From assembly GCF_963677065.1 (NCBI RefSeq), contig NZ_OY781872.1:2475419-2539418 (forward strand): DNA of 64,000 nucleotides, in the 5' to 3' direction. The DNA is from an uncultured Methanoregula sp. Lineage in GTDB: Archaea; Halobacteriota; Methanomicrobia; Methanomicrobiales; Methanospirillaceae. Positions 25,974 through 35,097 of the stretch are shown in pieces. Within the stretch, counting starts at the first letter, position 1; each line of letters begins with the position of its first letter. The notes below the pieces were generated by a model, which was not told the origin of the DNA, ran no database searches, and worked only from the letters and a program-made list of their open reading frames with translations. The translations under genes and the position numbers were made by a program.

Positions 25974-26246
25974 ATGACGGAAAATGTACAAAAAACAAAT
26001 CCACTGCGCCTTGCTGCCGCAGTCATCCTCGGGATTATTGTCGGGGCGATCCTCTTTCTTGTCATTGCACTCTTCATCGGGGCATTCAACGACAAATTCG
26101 GCATGAATATCCCGATTAACATGCTTGTTGCCGAGAATATATTCAGTCTCGTGCTGCTCATCGTCCTGATGATAATCAGCATCGGGTACTTCTGGTGGAA
26201 AGTTACGACAACGCCACCGACTGAACCCGAGTCCGAAGACGAATAA
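25974..26246 (+). CDS. Small membrane protein with two helices (90 residues)
   Basis: A 90-residue ORF has two clear transmembrane helices (about 12-37 and 55-75) and an acidic tail (TEPESEDE). No family is recognised. It is likely to be a real gene because the hydrophobic pattern is regular, codon use matches its neighbours and there is a plausible start. It follows the thioesterase gene by 63 bases. Confidence 0.6.
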   Translation: MTENVQKTNPLRLAAAVILGIIVGAILFLVIALFIGAFNDKFGMNIPINMLVAENIFSLVLLIVLMIISIGYFWWKVTTTPPTEPESEDE

Positions 26247-26579
26247 TTTTCTTTTTTGCTCTGCAGAAATGATTTTTCAACGGCTGGCAGTCTCGGGGGC
26301 TTTGCTCCGCACACCTTATGGACCCCCCATTGCGATGACGACGTATCACCTGTTTTGGGAAACATGCAAGCCTGCGTGATCCGCTATTTGAAACCATCGC
26401 GGGGCGCCATTTTGGCCGGCTGCCTTTATTTTGAAGGTAGTATGGGGGCATCAGATCCCATCATGATTAATGAGGATTTACCAGACACTTTTTTATAAAA
26501 TATGTAACTGATACACGAACGCTCCCCGCCCCCATTATTCTTCGAACGCTTCATCATTTCCGGATGCTTATACTGGAAT
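26247..26579. other. Intergenic stretch without a supported gene
   Basis: No open frame here is convincing. It holds a T-rich tail after the small membrane gene and GC-rich patches, possibly a degenerate remnant, before the DUF2148 gene. Confidence 0.5.
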
Positions 26580-27140
26580 ATGACAGAAATAAAACGTGCT
26601 GTCCTTGCGGTGGCCGACTTAATGGCACTTGCGGCCCGGACCGCCCCCAAAGGAAAGGGTGTTGATACACTGGTCCTGAAAGTTCTTTCCGGAAAAGATC
26701 TTGGAGTGCTCTCTTCCCACATGGAGAAAATTGGCAGGGAGAGAAATATCGGGTTCTTTCTGCGGGATGCAAAGAATATGGCCGCCTCGGATGCCTGCCT
26801 CCTTATCGGAGCTGCCGGGATGAATACGGTGGGTGTCAATTGCGGGGCCTGCGGGTATGCAACCTGTGCCGAACTGGAAGAAGTGTGCCGCAAAAGAACG
26901 CGTGCACCAGGCAGTTATGCCGGACCCAATTGTGCAGTCCGTATGGCGGATCTCGGGATCGCGGTCGGTTCAGCAGTGAAAACCGCACAGATCCATAATG
27001 TGGACAACCGGATCATGTACTCCGGGGGAGTATCTGCCGTTGACATGGGGCTCCTGGGAGAGGAATGCACAGTCGCGTATGCTATCCCGCTCTCTGCGAC
27101 CGGGAAGAATATCTTCTTCGACCGGGTTTCAGGGAAATAA
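26580..27140 (+). CDS. DUF2148 ferredoxin-domain protein
   Basis: The 186-residue protein matches the DUF2148 family of archaea and anaerobic bacteria. The N-terminal helix has VADLMALAARTAPKGKGVDTL, the middle reads CLLIGAAGMNTVGVNCGACGYATC (a C-x2-C-x4-C set near 85-92), and a fourth Cys in NCAVR near 120 completes a probable [4Fe-4S] site. It is thought to be a small redox protein, but its partner is not known. It is convergent with the KefB/TrkA antiporter gene. Confidence 0.8.
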   Translation: MTEIKRAVLAVADLMALAARTAPKGKGVDTLVLKVLSGKDLGVLSSHMEKIGRERNIGFFLRDAKNMAASDACLLIGAAGMNTVGVNCGACGYATCAELEEVCRKRTRAPGSYAGPNCAVRMADLGIAVGSAVKTAQIHNVDNRIMYSGGVSAVDMGLLGEECTVAYAIPLSATGKNIFFDRVSGK

Positions 27141-27162
27141 TTTCACGAAAAAGAGCAGGATT

Positions 27163-29178
27163 TCAGGTAGGGCCGGGTTCATCTGCAGGGCTCTTTGTGA
27201 GAACAACAACCCGGAATTTTTTGAACGCTTCATCAGTTGCGTTCAGGACGAGCAGGTCACCCGGTTCCAGCAGGAGTTCCGACGGAAGTGATGTTATTGT
27301 TGCATCCCTGCGCCGGATAGCAAGTATCCCCACACCATAACGGGCTGTGGCATCCAGTTCACGCAGGGTTTTTCCTGCAGCCGGTGAATCGGGAGCAACC
27401 GTTACGGTATGAATGCGGACACCTCCTGATTCATCGGTTAACTGCCCTGCAGCAGAGAGACCCGGAGCGGTCGCCCGGTTGAACTGCCGGTAACCTCCGG
27501 CCCGGATCCTTTTTGTGAGGTTATCAATCTCCTTTCCCGTCAGGGCATATTTTGCCAGCACGCAGGCAAAGATACTCACCGAGGCCTCAAACTCCTCAGG
27601 TATTACCTCATCGGCCCCGACATCCAGAAGCCCCCGGACACCGCTCACATGCCGGGTCCGGACAATTATGTAAAGATCGGGAGAGATCTCCCGCGCAAGA
27701 TGAATTATCCCCGGAACAACATTCTCTTCCGGAATGACAATGACAAGCGCCCGGGCCTCGCGAATCCCGGCATGTTCCAGGATCTCCCGGTGAACAGCAT
27801 CCCCAAAAATGATATTTTTCCGGTTTCCCGCAACATGTTCCCGTTCAACAACTTCAGGGTCAAGATCGATAGCGGTAAAAGGTATGCCGGAGAGTTCTGC
27901 AGCAAGGGCAACACTCTTGCCGGTCATGCCATAGCCGACAATCACGATATGATTGGACAATTTTTCCTGTTTGGCAGTTTCCAAAAGTACCTTCTCATGC
28001 CTTCCGCAGAATGACGGAAAGAAGCGGTACAACAGACCGGTCAGAGGGGGAGCCGTACTCATGAGGAACGGAGTCATTGCCATGGTTATGATAGCCCCTG
28101 CAAGGAAGAACTGGTACGGTCCGGTCCCGATCAGCTTGGACCCTACTGCACTTTTTGCCAGGACAAAGGAGAACTCCCCAATCTGAGCGAGCGCAAGACC
28201 CACAAACACCGCCACCCGGACCGGCATGCCGAGCACGAGCGCCGAAAAGGAGCCGGTCAGCACCTTGACGCCGATGATGATCACAATAAGGGTTACGATG
28301 ATCTCGTAATTCGACAGGAGAACGGAAGTGTCAAGCAGCATGCCGATCGACATGAAAAAAATTGCAGCGAACACATCGCGGAACGGGATGATATTGCTGA
28401 CCGCGTCGATGCTGAACTCGGATTCCCCGATGATGAGCCCGGCAACAAATGCCCCAAGGGAGTAGGAGAGACCTGCCATGTTCGTCAGCCATGCAACCGC
28501 AAAACAGATACCGGCAATCGTGAAGATGAAAAGTTCCCGACTTTTTAATGAAGTCACGTTGCGAAGAGCGAAAGGTACTATCCAGCGGGCAGACACTATC
28601 AGGATTATAAAAATCAGGAGCACTTTTCCTATCTCATAGGGGAGCGAGGATGCAGTCAGGCTGCTGCTTCCCATCATGACCGGGGTTAGCAGGATCATCG
28701 GGATGATGGCAAGGTCCTGGAAGATCAGGATCCCAAGAAGCGTTCTTCCCGGTACGGTCTCGACATCCCCGCGCTCCTGGAGAATCTTCATGACAATGGC
28801 TGTGCTGGAGAGTGAGACAAGGAAACCGAAAAAGACGGCTTCCTGGAACTGGAGACCCCGCGCCAGATACATCAGGGCAGATGCCGCGACAATGGTAGTC
28901 AGCACCTGGAGGGCACCGCCAAGTACCACGATCCGCCAGGCCCCGAGAAGTTTGTCGAACGAGAACTCAAGTCCGATTATGAAGAGCAGGAGGATGACGC
29001 CAATCTCCCCGATGGTCTCTATCGTGGACTGGTCCTGCACGATCCCAAGTGCATAGGGCCCTGCCAGAATACCGATGACAAGAAAACTGACAATACTGGG
29101 GATCCGGAAACGCTGCCCGGCGTACAGGAGGAGAATCGTGAGAATCCCAAGGCAGACAACTGCTAATATTACGTCCAT
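27163..29178 (-). CDS. Monovalent cation:proton antiporter with TrkA-N and TrkA-C domains (KefB-like)
   Basis: The 671-residue protein has about 12 membrane helices (1-about 380) in the CPA2 order (SFLVIGILAGPYALG, GVILLLFIIGLEFSFDKL, LSSTAIVMKIL with its FQDLAIIPM). A cytoplasmic RCK/TrkA-N domain follows (about 390-530), beginning IVIVGYGMTGKSVAL, and a TrkA-C part (about 565-650). The pattern is that of KefB/KefC potassium-efflux or Na+/K+ antiporters gated by nucleotides. The ATG at 29178 puts the first helix at the start; the upstream frame (to 29256) adds 26 non-hydrophobic residues. A few bases separate its end from the DUF2148 gene. Confidence 0.9.
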   Translation of the reverse strand: MDVILAVVCLGILTILLLYAGQRFRIPSIVSFLVIGILAGPYALGIVQDQSTIETIGEIGVILLLFIIGLEFSFDKLLGAWRIVVLGGALQVLTTIVAASALMYLARGLQFQEAVFFGFLVSLSSTAIVMKILQERGDVETVPGRTLLGILIFQDLAIIPMILLTPVMMGSSSLTASSLPYEIGKVLLIFIILIVSARWIVPFALRNVTSLKSRELFIFTIAGICFAVAWLTNMAGLSYSLGAFVAGLIIGESEFSIDAVSNIIPFRDVFAAIFFMSIGMLLDTSVLLSNYEIIVTLIVIIIGVKVLTGSFSALVLGMPVRVAVFVGLALAQIGEFSFVLAKSAVGSKLIGTGPYQFFLAGAIITMAMTPFLMSTAPPLTGLLYRFFPSFCGRHEKVLLETAKQEKLSNHIVIVGYGMTGKSVALAAELSGIPFTAIDLDPEVVEREHVAGNRKNIIFGDAVHREILEHAGIREARALVIVIPEENVVPGIIHLAREISPDLYIIVRTRHVSGVRGLLDVGADEVIPEEFEASVSIFACVLAKYALTGKEIDNLTKRIRAGGYRQFNRATAPGLSAAGQLTDESGGVRIHTVTVAPDSPAAGKTLRELDATARYGVGILAIRRRDATITSLPSELLLEPGDLLVLNATDEAFKKFRVVVLTKSPADEPGPT

Positions 29179-29536
29179 GATCGATCCTGTGCGTACAAGC
29201 ACCGGATGCAGTGCTGCACCCGGGTAAACGCGCTCGTTCTTTCCTTTCCGCCACAACAGATATATTGATCACACCGGCCGGGCTCAAAACTATCACCGGA
29301 AGTGCGTATATTGAACCAGAAGAGATCATGATCGCGGGATCTCATCAGAAAAGAATTCCTGACATCGTGCTCCGGAGCAGAGATATGAGAGTCCACGGAG
29401 CAAATCCGGTAAACCGGCCGAACACCGGTTTTCCCCTGTACCCCACACAGTAATTAAGAGCGGAGAATAATTGGCAGGAGTTCAGGTTGTGACGCTTCGA
29501 TCTGAATCCGAAACAATTTTCTTTCAGGGATCCATA

Positions 29537-30631
29537 ATGAAACCGGTACCTATGCCGATCATGAAGATCCGCGGAGGGGATCTTGACCTCGTGGAATACG
29601 ATTTCAAGACCTTCGCACCCGGAAAAGATTTAAAAACACTCGGGCTTGAGAAAGAGACATTCGCTCTTGAACCGGTGACTGGAACGGTCCATGTAAAAGC
29701 CCCCGCCCGGATCCATCTCACGGTCCTCGACATGAACCGTTTTGCTCCGGACCACCCCGGAGGGGGAGGTATCGGGTTTGCCATCCGGTGCTATTGCACT
29801 GCGGAAGTCACCTGTACAAAAAAAGGCATCGAGATCGATTACAACCGTGCAGTGATCGTGGAGAACTTTGTCGCAGTCTTCAAAAAGGCGGTGGGATACC
29901 AGGGGGGGTTCCGTATCCGGGTGACTGATCACGAATATAAGCATGTCGGACTCGGATCAACGAGCACCGTGATGATTGCGGTTGCAACCGCACTCAATGA
30001 AGCTGTGGGCTCCCCGCTCTCCAATGAACAGCTCCGCAAGCTGATCGGCCACAATTACGTCGAGGAGACAGCCGACGGTTCCATTGCCTTTGGATTTGAA
30101 ACAGGAGTGGGCCCGGCAGCCAGCACGTTCGGGGGAATGGCAGTCATGGGAGACGAACTGACCCTTGTCTACCATCACTCCTTTGCTGAAAAAAAGAATG
30201 TGTACATCATCATCCCCCCCACAACAATCTCTTCGGCCGGCACCCAGGAGTTCGATCTTTTGATGAACCGGGCCAGGACGCTGGATTACCGCGACCGGGA
30301 GCTCAAGGCCTATCTTTTTGTAATGGACCTGATACCAGCTCTTGAAGAGGACAACCTGCCAAAGATAGGCAATGTCATCTGGGAGATCGAGTTCCGGGGA
30401 TCGAAGCGGGCCGAAGTGGAACACCACACGTTCGAGATTTACCACTACATGAGCATTCTGCGGGAGGCAGGACTCGAATTTGTTGGCATGAGTTCAGTAG
30501 GTCCGTCCATTGCGGTTGTAACGGATCTTGACAAAAAGCAGCTTGAAAAGATCCTAAAACCCCATGGCCTTAAAATCGCCATAGCCACCGGGGTTGACAA
30601 CCAGGGGCTGGTCATAACCCGCCAGCCGTGA
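29537..30631 (+). CDS. Probable beta-ribofuranosylaminobenzene 5'-phosphate synthase (GHMP fold)
   Basis: The 364-residue protein is a GHMP-fold enzyme. It has VKAPARIHLTVLDMN near 55, typical of beta-RFAP synthases, and a phosphate loop HVGLGSTSTVMIAVATALNE near 140. Beta-RFAP synthase joins 4-hydroxybenzoate or p-aminobenzoate with PRPP, the first ring-forming step of methanopterin synthesis, which every methanogen needs. The enzyme could instead be a paralogue with another kinase role, since methanogens may carry several. The ATG at 29537 follows GGGATCC; an earlier in-frame start at 29471 is possible. It stands alone between a divergent antiporter and a membrane protein. Confidence 0.65.
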   Translation: MKPVPMPIMKIRGGDLDLVEYDFKTFAPGKDLKTLGLEKETFALEPVTGTVHVKAPARIHLTVLDMNRFAPDHPGGGGIGFAIRCYCTAEVTCTKKGIEIDYNRAVIVENFVAVFKKAVGYQGGFRIRVTDHEYKHVGLGSTSTVMIAVATALNEAVGSPLSNEQLRKLIGHNYVEETADGSIAFGFETGVGPAASTFGGMAVMGDELTLVYHHSFAEKKNVYIIIPPTTISSAGTQEFDLLMNRARTLDYRDRELKAYLFVMDLIPALEEDNLPKIGNVIWEIEFRGSKRAEVEHHTFEIYHYMSILREAGLEFVGMSSVGPSIAVVTDLDKKQLEKILKPHGLKIAIATGVDNQGLVITRQP

Positions 30632-30633
30632 TC

Positions 30634-30640
30634 TTTTTTT
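30634..30640 (+). terminator. T-run after the GHMP-fold gene
   Basis: Seven T residues follow the stop codon, consistent with archaeal termination before the next gene. Confidence 0.4.
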
Positions 30641-30685
30641 ATGGAACAGCAGGATTCATTACCTGTCGGATAAGACTATCAAAGG

Positions 30686-31198
30686 ATGATAAACCGGTTC
30701 TTTTCCCTGCGGTATATCAGCCTCATTGCGGTTGTGTCCCTGTTTGTCGGGGCTGTCCTGATGTTCATCATAGGTGCCCTGCGAACCCTTAACAGCGTCC
30801 TTGTCCTGCTGCTTGACAGGGGGCTGTTCAGTATCCCGGAACATCTCGACCGGGGCTCGGTAGTTTCCATCACGCTGGTCCAGTCGGTGGATTCGTTCCT
30901 CTTTGCTCTTGTTCTCCTCATCTTCTCCATGGGTATTTACAATCTTTTCATCAACAGCCCGGATGATATCAGGAAGCAGAATCTTCCAAACTGGCTCCGC
31001 ATCAACAGTATAGCCGAACTCAAGACAATTCTCCTCCAGGTAATTATTGTCATTCTTGCGGTAAATGTGCTCGAACACGTCATCATTGTCGGATCGGATG
31101 CCCTGAAATGGGAGACCCTGATAATCCCCATCTCAATTGTCTGTCTGGCAGCAGCGCTCCTGATGATGCACGCAGTTCCTGCCGGGTATAAAGAATAA
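30686..31198 (+). CDS. UPF0114 (YqhA-like) membrane protein
   Basis: The 170-residue protein has four membrane helices. The opening SLRYISLIAVVSLFVGAVLMFIIGAL, the middle VQSVDSFLFALVLLIFSMGIYNLF and ILAVNVLEHVII match the UPF0114 (YqhA) family, whose role is unknown but which is common near transport genes. Length fits the family. Confidence 0.8.
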   Translation: MINRFFSLRYISLIAVVSLFVGAVLMFIIGALRTLNSVLVLLLDRGLFSIPEHLDRGSVVSITLVQSVDSFLFALVLLIFSMGIYNLFINSPDDIRKQNLPNWLRINSIAELKTILLQVIIVILAVNVLEHVIIVGSDALKWETLIIPISIVCLAAALLMMHAVPAGYKE

Positions 31199-31328
31199 TC
31201 TGAATAACGGTGTTTCGCGCTTTGTTGGGATAATAATCTCTTTTTATAAAATTCTCTGACATTCCCTGCCGGGAAAGATGAGCCGGCAGAATTCCCCGTG
31301 GATCCCAGATCCCGCAGAATGATTCAGG

Positions 31329-31988
31329 TTAGTCAGATCCGGTTCTCTTCTTCATCAGAACAGATCTGATGATCCCCACTGCGATCAGGAGAATGGTCCC
31401 GGCCATGAGGAGGAAAACACCGAGAAGGAGAAGACTCATGTTCTGCTTCACAATAGGCTGCGTTCCCGCAAAGTACCCGAGAAAGACAAGGCTGAATGCC
31501 CAGCAGACCGCTCCAAGGACATTGTAAAAGAGGAAGCGTCGGTACTGCATGGAGCCGATTCCGGCAAGGAAGGGCGCAAAAGTCCGTACAAGCGGGACAA
31601 ACCGGGCAACAAAGATCGTTGCTCCGCCGTATTTTTCATAAAAGCCGTAGGTCCGGTCAATATATTCCTGTTTGACAAGCGCAGGAAACCGTTCAAGAAA
31701 GACCCGGAGTCCCAGGTAATTGGCCACCCAGTAGTTCACGGTATCCCCAATCACGGCACCGAGAATAATGACAACGAGCAGCCACGGGAGATCGAGAATG
31801 CCGCTTGCTGCTGCAGCCCCACCGACAAAGAGAAGGGAATCCCCGGGCAGGAACGGGAAGATGATAAAACCGGTCTCAAAGAAGATGATGAGGAACAGGA
31901 TAAGATATGTCCACATGCCGTATTCCTGCGTGATAACCGGCAGGTTCTGGTCGAAATGAAGAAAGAGGCTGATGAGAGCGTCTATCAT
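31329..31988 (-). CDS. DedA-family membrane protein
   Basis: The 219-residue membrane protein has the DedA motifs FETGFIIFPFLPGDSLLFVGGAAAA, GDTVNYWVANYLG and the basic motif VARFVPLVRTFAPFLAGIGSM. DedA proteins help lipid scrambling or ion-linked membrane functions. It ends with a basic tail (MKKRTGSD). It is divergent from the PEGA protein gene at 32196. Confidence 0.9.
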   Translation of the reverse strand: MIDALISLFLHFDQNLPVITQEYGMWTYLILFLIIFFETGFIIFPFLPGDSLLFVGGAAAASGILDLPWLLVVIILGAVIGDTVNYWVANYLGLRVFLERFPALVKQEYIDRTYGFYEKYGGATIFVARFVPLVRTFAPFLAGIGSMQYRRFLFYNVLGAVCWAFSLVFLGYFAGTQPIVKQNMSLLLLGVFLLMAGTILLIAVGIIRSVLMKKRTGSD

Positions 31989-32195
31989 GATTACCGGAAC
32001 GTTGAGTGTGGCACTATATTAAACAGGAGGATACAAGGCAAACCACGAGACCGGACTGCCATTGAATGATGCATAAAACGGGAAATTAAATCAGATCCGG
32101 GAGGGTTTCTGGTAACAAAAAAGATTATTCGGGTCTGGATGCGAACTTGAATATACGACCGAATATCTTCCCAATCTCTTCCGGAGAAGACCAGA

Positions 32196-33059
32196 ATGAT
32201 AAACCTGACACAATATTTCCTGCGCGGAACGCTCCTCGTTCTTGTTATTGCCCTTCTGATCGCGGCACCGGTGAATGCATTCACCTCAAATTCGCTTGAT
32301 ATTACCATCAATAAGAATGGAGATGCAACCGCTACCTTCCGGTTCACCCTTGAGGGTCTTATTGAAAATGCCATTCCCCAGTCCATTCTTGAAAATGAAC
32401 TTAAAAAAGGCCTCACTACGAGTTCTGAGGCCCCGACGCTCATCTCCATGGACCGGTCTAGTGCAACGCTCCTTTTGAAAAAATTCGCTGATACATCAGA
32501 TGTTCCTCAGGGAACCGAATACCGGACCGCCACCATGAACTTTAAAAAGGCGGAGATTGCTCTCCAGTCATCTGCTCTCTCGAGCGTGGTATCTGCCGAT
32601 TTCTCTCCGGCAAAAGTAACACTCACCTTCCCGGACCAGTATTCCCGCCAGTTTGAGAACCTCGATGTCCTGCCCCCGGTCACCCATACGATAATTGATC
32701 CCTCAAAAGCAGGAGCAAATGCAACCCGGCAGAACACCGGCATCCTGAAAGTCATTTCATCGCCGCCAGCAGTCCATGTTTCCCTTGACGGGGTTTATAT
32801 CGGAGATGCTCCGGCCCAGTTCCCGGATATACCGGCAGGTTCGCACACACTCCTCTTTGAAAAGGAAGGGTTTGAGCCGGTAACCAAAACCCTTACCATA
32901 GACGCTGGCCGGGGCCAGCAGGTTTCTGTGGTCCTGGCCTACGCAACGTCGGTTTCTGCAACACCATCCTCACCCGGGTTTTCAGTGGAAACTGCCGGAA
33001 TTGCCCTGGTAGTCGGTACCATTGTCGGATATGCAGTACGAACCGGGAAAAAACGATAG
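32196..33059 (+). CDS. Secreted PEGA-domain protein with PGF-CTERM-like tail
   Basis: The 287-residue protein has a signal peptide (hydrophobic to about residue 26, ending APVNAF) and an N-terminal domain (30-180) with no known fold. A PEGA domain follows (about 185-250: ILKVISSPPAVHVSLDGVYIGDAPAQFPDIPAGSHTLLFEKEGFEP). The C-terminal tail reads PGF, a hydrophobic helix and basic RTGKKR, which resembles the PGF-CTERM signal cut by archaeosortase A. If that is right, the protein is processed and lipid-linked to the surface. It lies next to an archaellin cluster, so it is probably a cell-surface protein. Confidence 0.75.
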   Translation: MINLTQYFLRGTLLVLVIALLIAAPVNAFTSNSLDITINKNGDATATFRFTLEGLIENAIPQSILENELKKGLTTSSEAPTLISMDRSSATLLLKKFADTSDVPQGTEYRTATMNFKKAEIALQSSALSSVVSADFSPAKVTLTFPDQYSRQFENLDVLPPVTHTIIDPSKAGANATRQNTGILKVISSPPAVHVSLDGVYIGDAPAQFPDIPAGSHTLLFEKEGFEPVTKTLTIDAGRGQQVSVVLAYATSVSATPSSPGFSVETAGIALVVGTIVGYAVRTGKKR

Positions 33060-33220
33060 GGTTTTTGTTGGCACAAGGGCTTTGTGCCATCTAGGACAGA
33101 TCGTGTCTTCCAGATAATTGACACTGTCATGCAGAAATGCGACTAATAGAGAAAATTTTTGTTAAAAATAACTATAATTACAAACAAAGAGAGATTCTCA
33201 TTTTTTTACGTTTAATTAGA

Positions 33221-33285
33221 ATTATATACCATAAAATCAATTTATCAGATACGGGTTTGAAACTATTTGAGCCCCCAGGTGAATT
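33221..33285 (+). promoter_or_regulatory. Archaellin promoter and leader, copy 1
   Basis: ATTATATAC (33221-33229) is a TATA box 57-65 bases before the ATG. The leader from 33241 (TTTATCAGATACGGGTTTG, then a near-copy of AACTATTTGA, a C-run and AGGTGAAT) recurs at 35052-35097. The leader ends with the ribosome-binding site AGGTGA. Confidence 0.6.
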
Positions 33286-33858
33286 ATGAGATCATTCAAC
33301 AATGATAATGCATTTACCGGCCTCGAGGCAGCGATTGTGCTCATCGCATTCGTTGTCGTTGCGGCGGTTTTCTCGTATGTGGTGCTCGGCGCCGGGTTCT
33401 TCACTACCCAGAAGAGCCAGGAAGTCGTTCACACCGGTGTACAACAGGCAAGCTCAACTCTCGAAATTGTCGGCAATGTCTATGGTACCGGAACAGCCGG
33501 AACTAGTATTGACAAGATCAATTTCTCGGCTGCACTTGCACCTGGGGGAACCCCGGTTGATTTCGAGAAAGTCGTCATTACCTACAGCAATGCATCCCAG
33601 CTTGAAACACTCTCACGCACAGCTAGCAAAGGATCCGCAGTTTCCGCGGGTCAATGGGGCGTAGTTACTGTCCAGAACCAGGTCACCAATGATATGGTCT
33701 TGGAAAAGGGTGAGCAATTTGATATCACCGCTATGCCCACAAATGCACTTGTCAAAAATGACCAGTTCCAGCTTGAAGTTAAACCGGCTATTGGTGCAGC
33801 GCTCTCAATATCCCGTACCGCCCCGGCTTCGATCCTGACGGTCAATACCCTCTACTAA
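33286..33858 (+). CDS. flaB: Archaellin 1 of a three-gene tandem
   Basis: The 190-residue protein has the class III signal peptide (MRSFNNDNAFTG) cut after Gly12, then the assembly helix LEAAIVLIAFVVVAAVFSYV and the conserved QKSQEVVHTGVQQASSTLE. The outer part is mostly beta strand with an N-A-S sequon near 105. Filament subunits of the archaellum give swimming and adhesion. Residues 7-70 are identical to those of the next two genes, while the 71-80 and 108-125 regions vary. It is preceded by a strong promoter and followed by a T-rich run. Confidence 0.9.
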   Translation: MRSFNNDNAFTGLEAAIVLIAFVVVAAVFSYVVLGAGFFTTQKSQEVVHTGVQQASSTLEIVGNVYGTGTAGTSIDKINFSAALAPGGTPVDFEKVVITYSNASQLETLSRTASKGSAVSAGQWGVVTVQNQVTNDMVLEKGEQFDITAMPTNALVKNDQFQLEVKPAIGAALSISRTAPASILTVNTLY

Positions 33859-33870
33859 TCTTTTCTTTTT
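33859..33870 (+). terminator. T-rich tail after archaellin 1
   Basis: A T-rich run interrupted by two C follows the stop codon directly. Confidence 0.4.
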
Positions 33871-34124
33871 CAACTGAGTGTATTATTCCCTTAATGAATT
33901 TCCCTACCATTGAACGCATTATGTTCAGAGCGGAAAAGTGAGGAATTGGTTGCCGAAAGCATAATTTCTTAAATAACATAAGGACATTCTGAAAAAGTGT
34001 TTTTCAAGATGTTTTGAAGAACATACTACACTGAGGTTTTTCACTTTTTTGGAAGAAAGTATTTGTCTTAGTAAAACAAGTCACAGTGCAGGGGTTCGGA
34101 TCATGTGAGCCCCGCAGGTGAATC

Positions 34125-34697
34125 ATGAAATCGATACACAGTGATAATGCGTTCACCGGTCTCGAGGCAGCGATTGTGCTCATTGCATTCGTTGTCGTTG
34201 CGGCGGTGTTCTCGTATGTGGTGCTCGGCGCCGGGTTCTTCACTACCCAGAAGAGCCAGGAAGTCGTCCACACCGGTGTACAGCAGGCAAGCTCAACTCT
34301 CGAAATTGTCGGCAATGTCTATGGTACGGGCACTCAGGGAGGTACAATCAACCGGATCAACTTCTCCGCTGCTTTAGCTCCCGGAGGGACCCCGGTTGAT
34401 TTCGAGAAGGTCGTCATCACCTACAGCAATGCATCCCAGCTCGAGTCTCTCGCCCGCACAGCTAGCAAAGGATCAGCAGTTTCCGCGGGTCAATGGGGCG
34501 TAGTTACCGTCCAGAATCAGGTAACCGATGATATGGTCCTGGAAAAAGGGGAACAGTTCGATATCACGGCTATGCCCACAAACGCGATTGTCAAGAACGA
34601 CCAGTTCCAGCTCGAGATCAAACCGGCGATTGGTGCAGCGCTCTCAATATCCCGCACTGCCCCGGCCTCAATCCAGATCGTAAACACACTCTATTAA
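34125..34697 (+). CDS. flaB: Archaellin 2 of the tandem
   Basis: The 190-residue archaellin starts MKSIHSDNAFTG. Most of the protein matches copy 1; visible changes are TQGGTINRINF near 70, SLART near 108, and QIVNTLY at the end. The upstream region lacks the strong TATA and the TTTATCAGATACGGG leader seen before copies 1 and 3, although AGGTGAATCATG is kept. Its expression may therefore differ from its neighbours or depend on read-through. It is probably a second filament subunit. Confidence 0.9.
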   Translation: MKSIHSDNAFTGLEAAIVLIAFVVVAAVFSYVVLGAGFFTTQKSQEVVHTGVQQASSTLEIVGNVYGTGTQGGTINRINFSAALAPGGTPVDFEKVVITYSNASQLESLARTASKGSAVSAGQWGVVTVQNQVTDDMVLEKGEQFDITAMPTNAIVKNDQFQLEIKPAIGAALSISRTAPASIQIVNTLY

Positions 34698-34712
34698 TTT
34701 TTTTCTTTTTTT
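34698..34712 (+). terminator. T-rich terminator after archaellin 2
   Basis: Fourteen T with one C follow immediately after the stop codon. Confidence 0.5.
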
Positions 34713-35026
34713 GAACGGATTAATTCCATTGAATGAGCTTATCCGATAATCGTGTTGTTTCCGATCGATACTATGAGAGACTGTATATATAATTCTGACA
34801 AGAATAACGGAAGAATGCCATCTGAACGATAATATCTATCCAGCAGCATCTCCCGGGAACGTGCATTATTGTGAGTGCGATAATTGTAGCGATATCAGTT
34901 TTTATGGTTTACCCCAACAGTTTTTCATTTATATTGAGAATACTCAAAAAACAACTTGGATAAGAATTTTTTGATATTTCACGTAAAAAAACATAATATC
35001 TTCAGAATTTCGTGGGACGGGTTGAA
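34713..35026. other. AT-rich intergenic region between archaellins 2 and 3
   Basis: About 310 bases of AT-rich sequence without a credible open frame lead up to the promoter of the third archaellin. I see no further gene or recognisable repeat. Confidence 0.5.
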
Positions 35027-35097
35027 ATAAATATATATATAATTAAGACATTTTATCAGATACGGGTTTGCAACTATTTGAAACCCCAAGGTGAATC
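35027..35097 (+). promoter_or_regulatory. Archaellin promoter and leader, copy 3
   Basis: A run of alternating A and T (35027-35042) supplies the TATA box. The leader from 35052 (TTTATCAGATACGGGTTTG) repeats the one at 33241, ending with AGGTGAATCATG. The high identity suggests that these genes are regulated together. Confidence 0.6.

Noticed and set aside
26247..26579. GC-rich patches as a mobile-element remnant
   Set aside because: No terminal repeats or coding remnant can be identified; nothing firm supports it.
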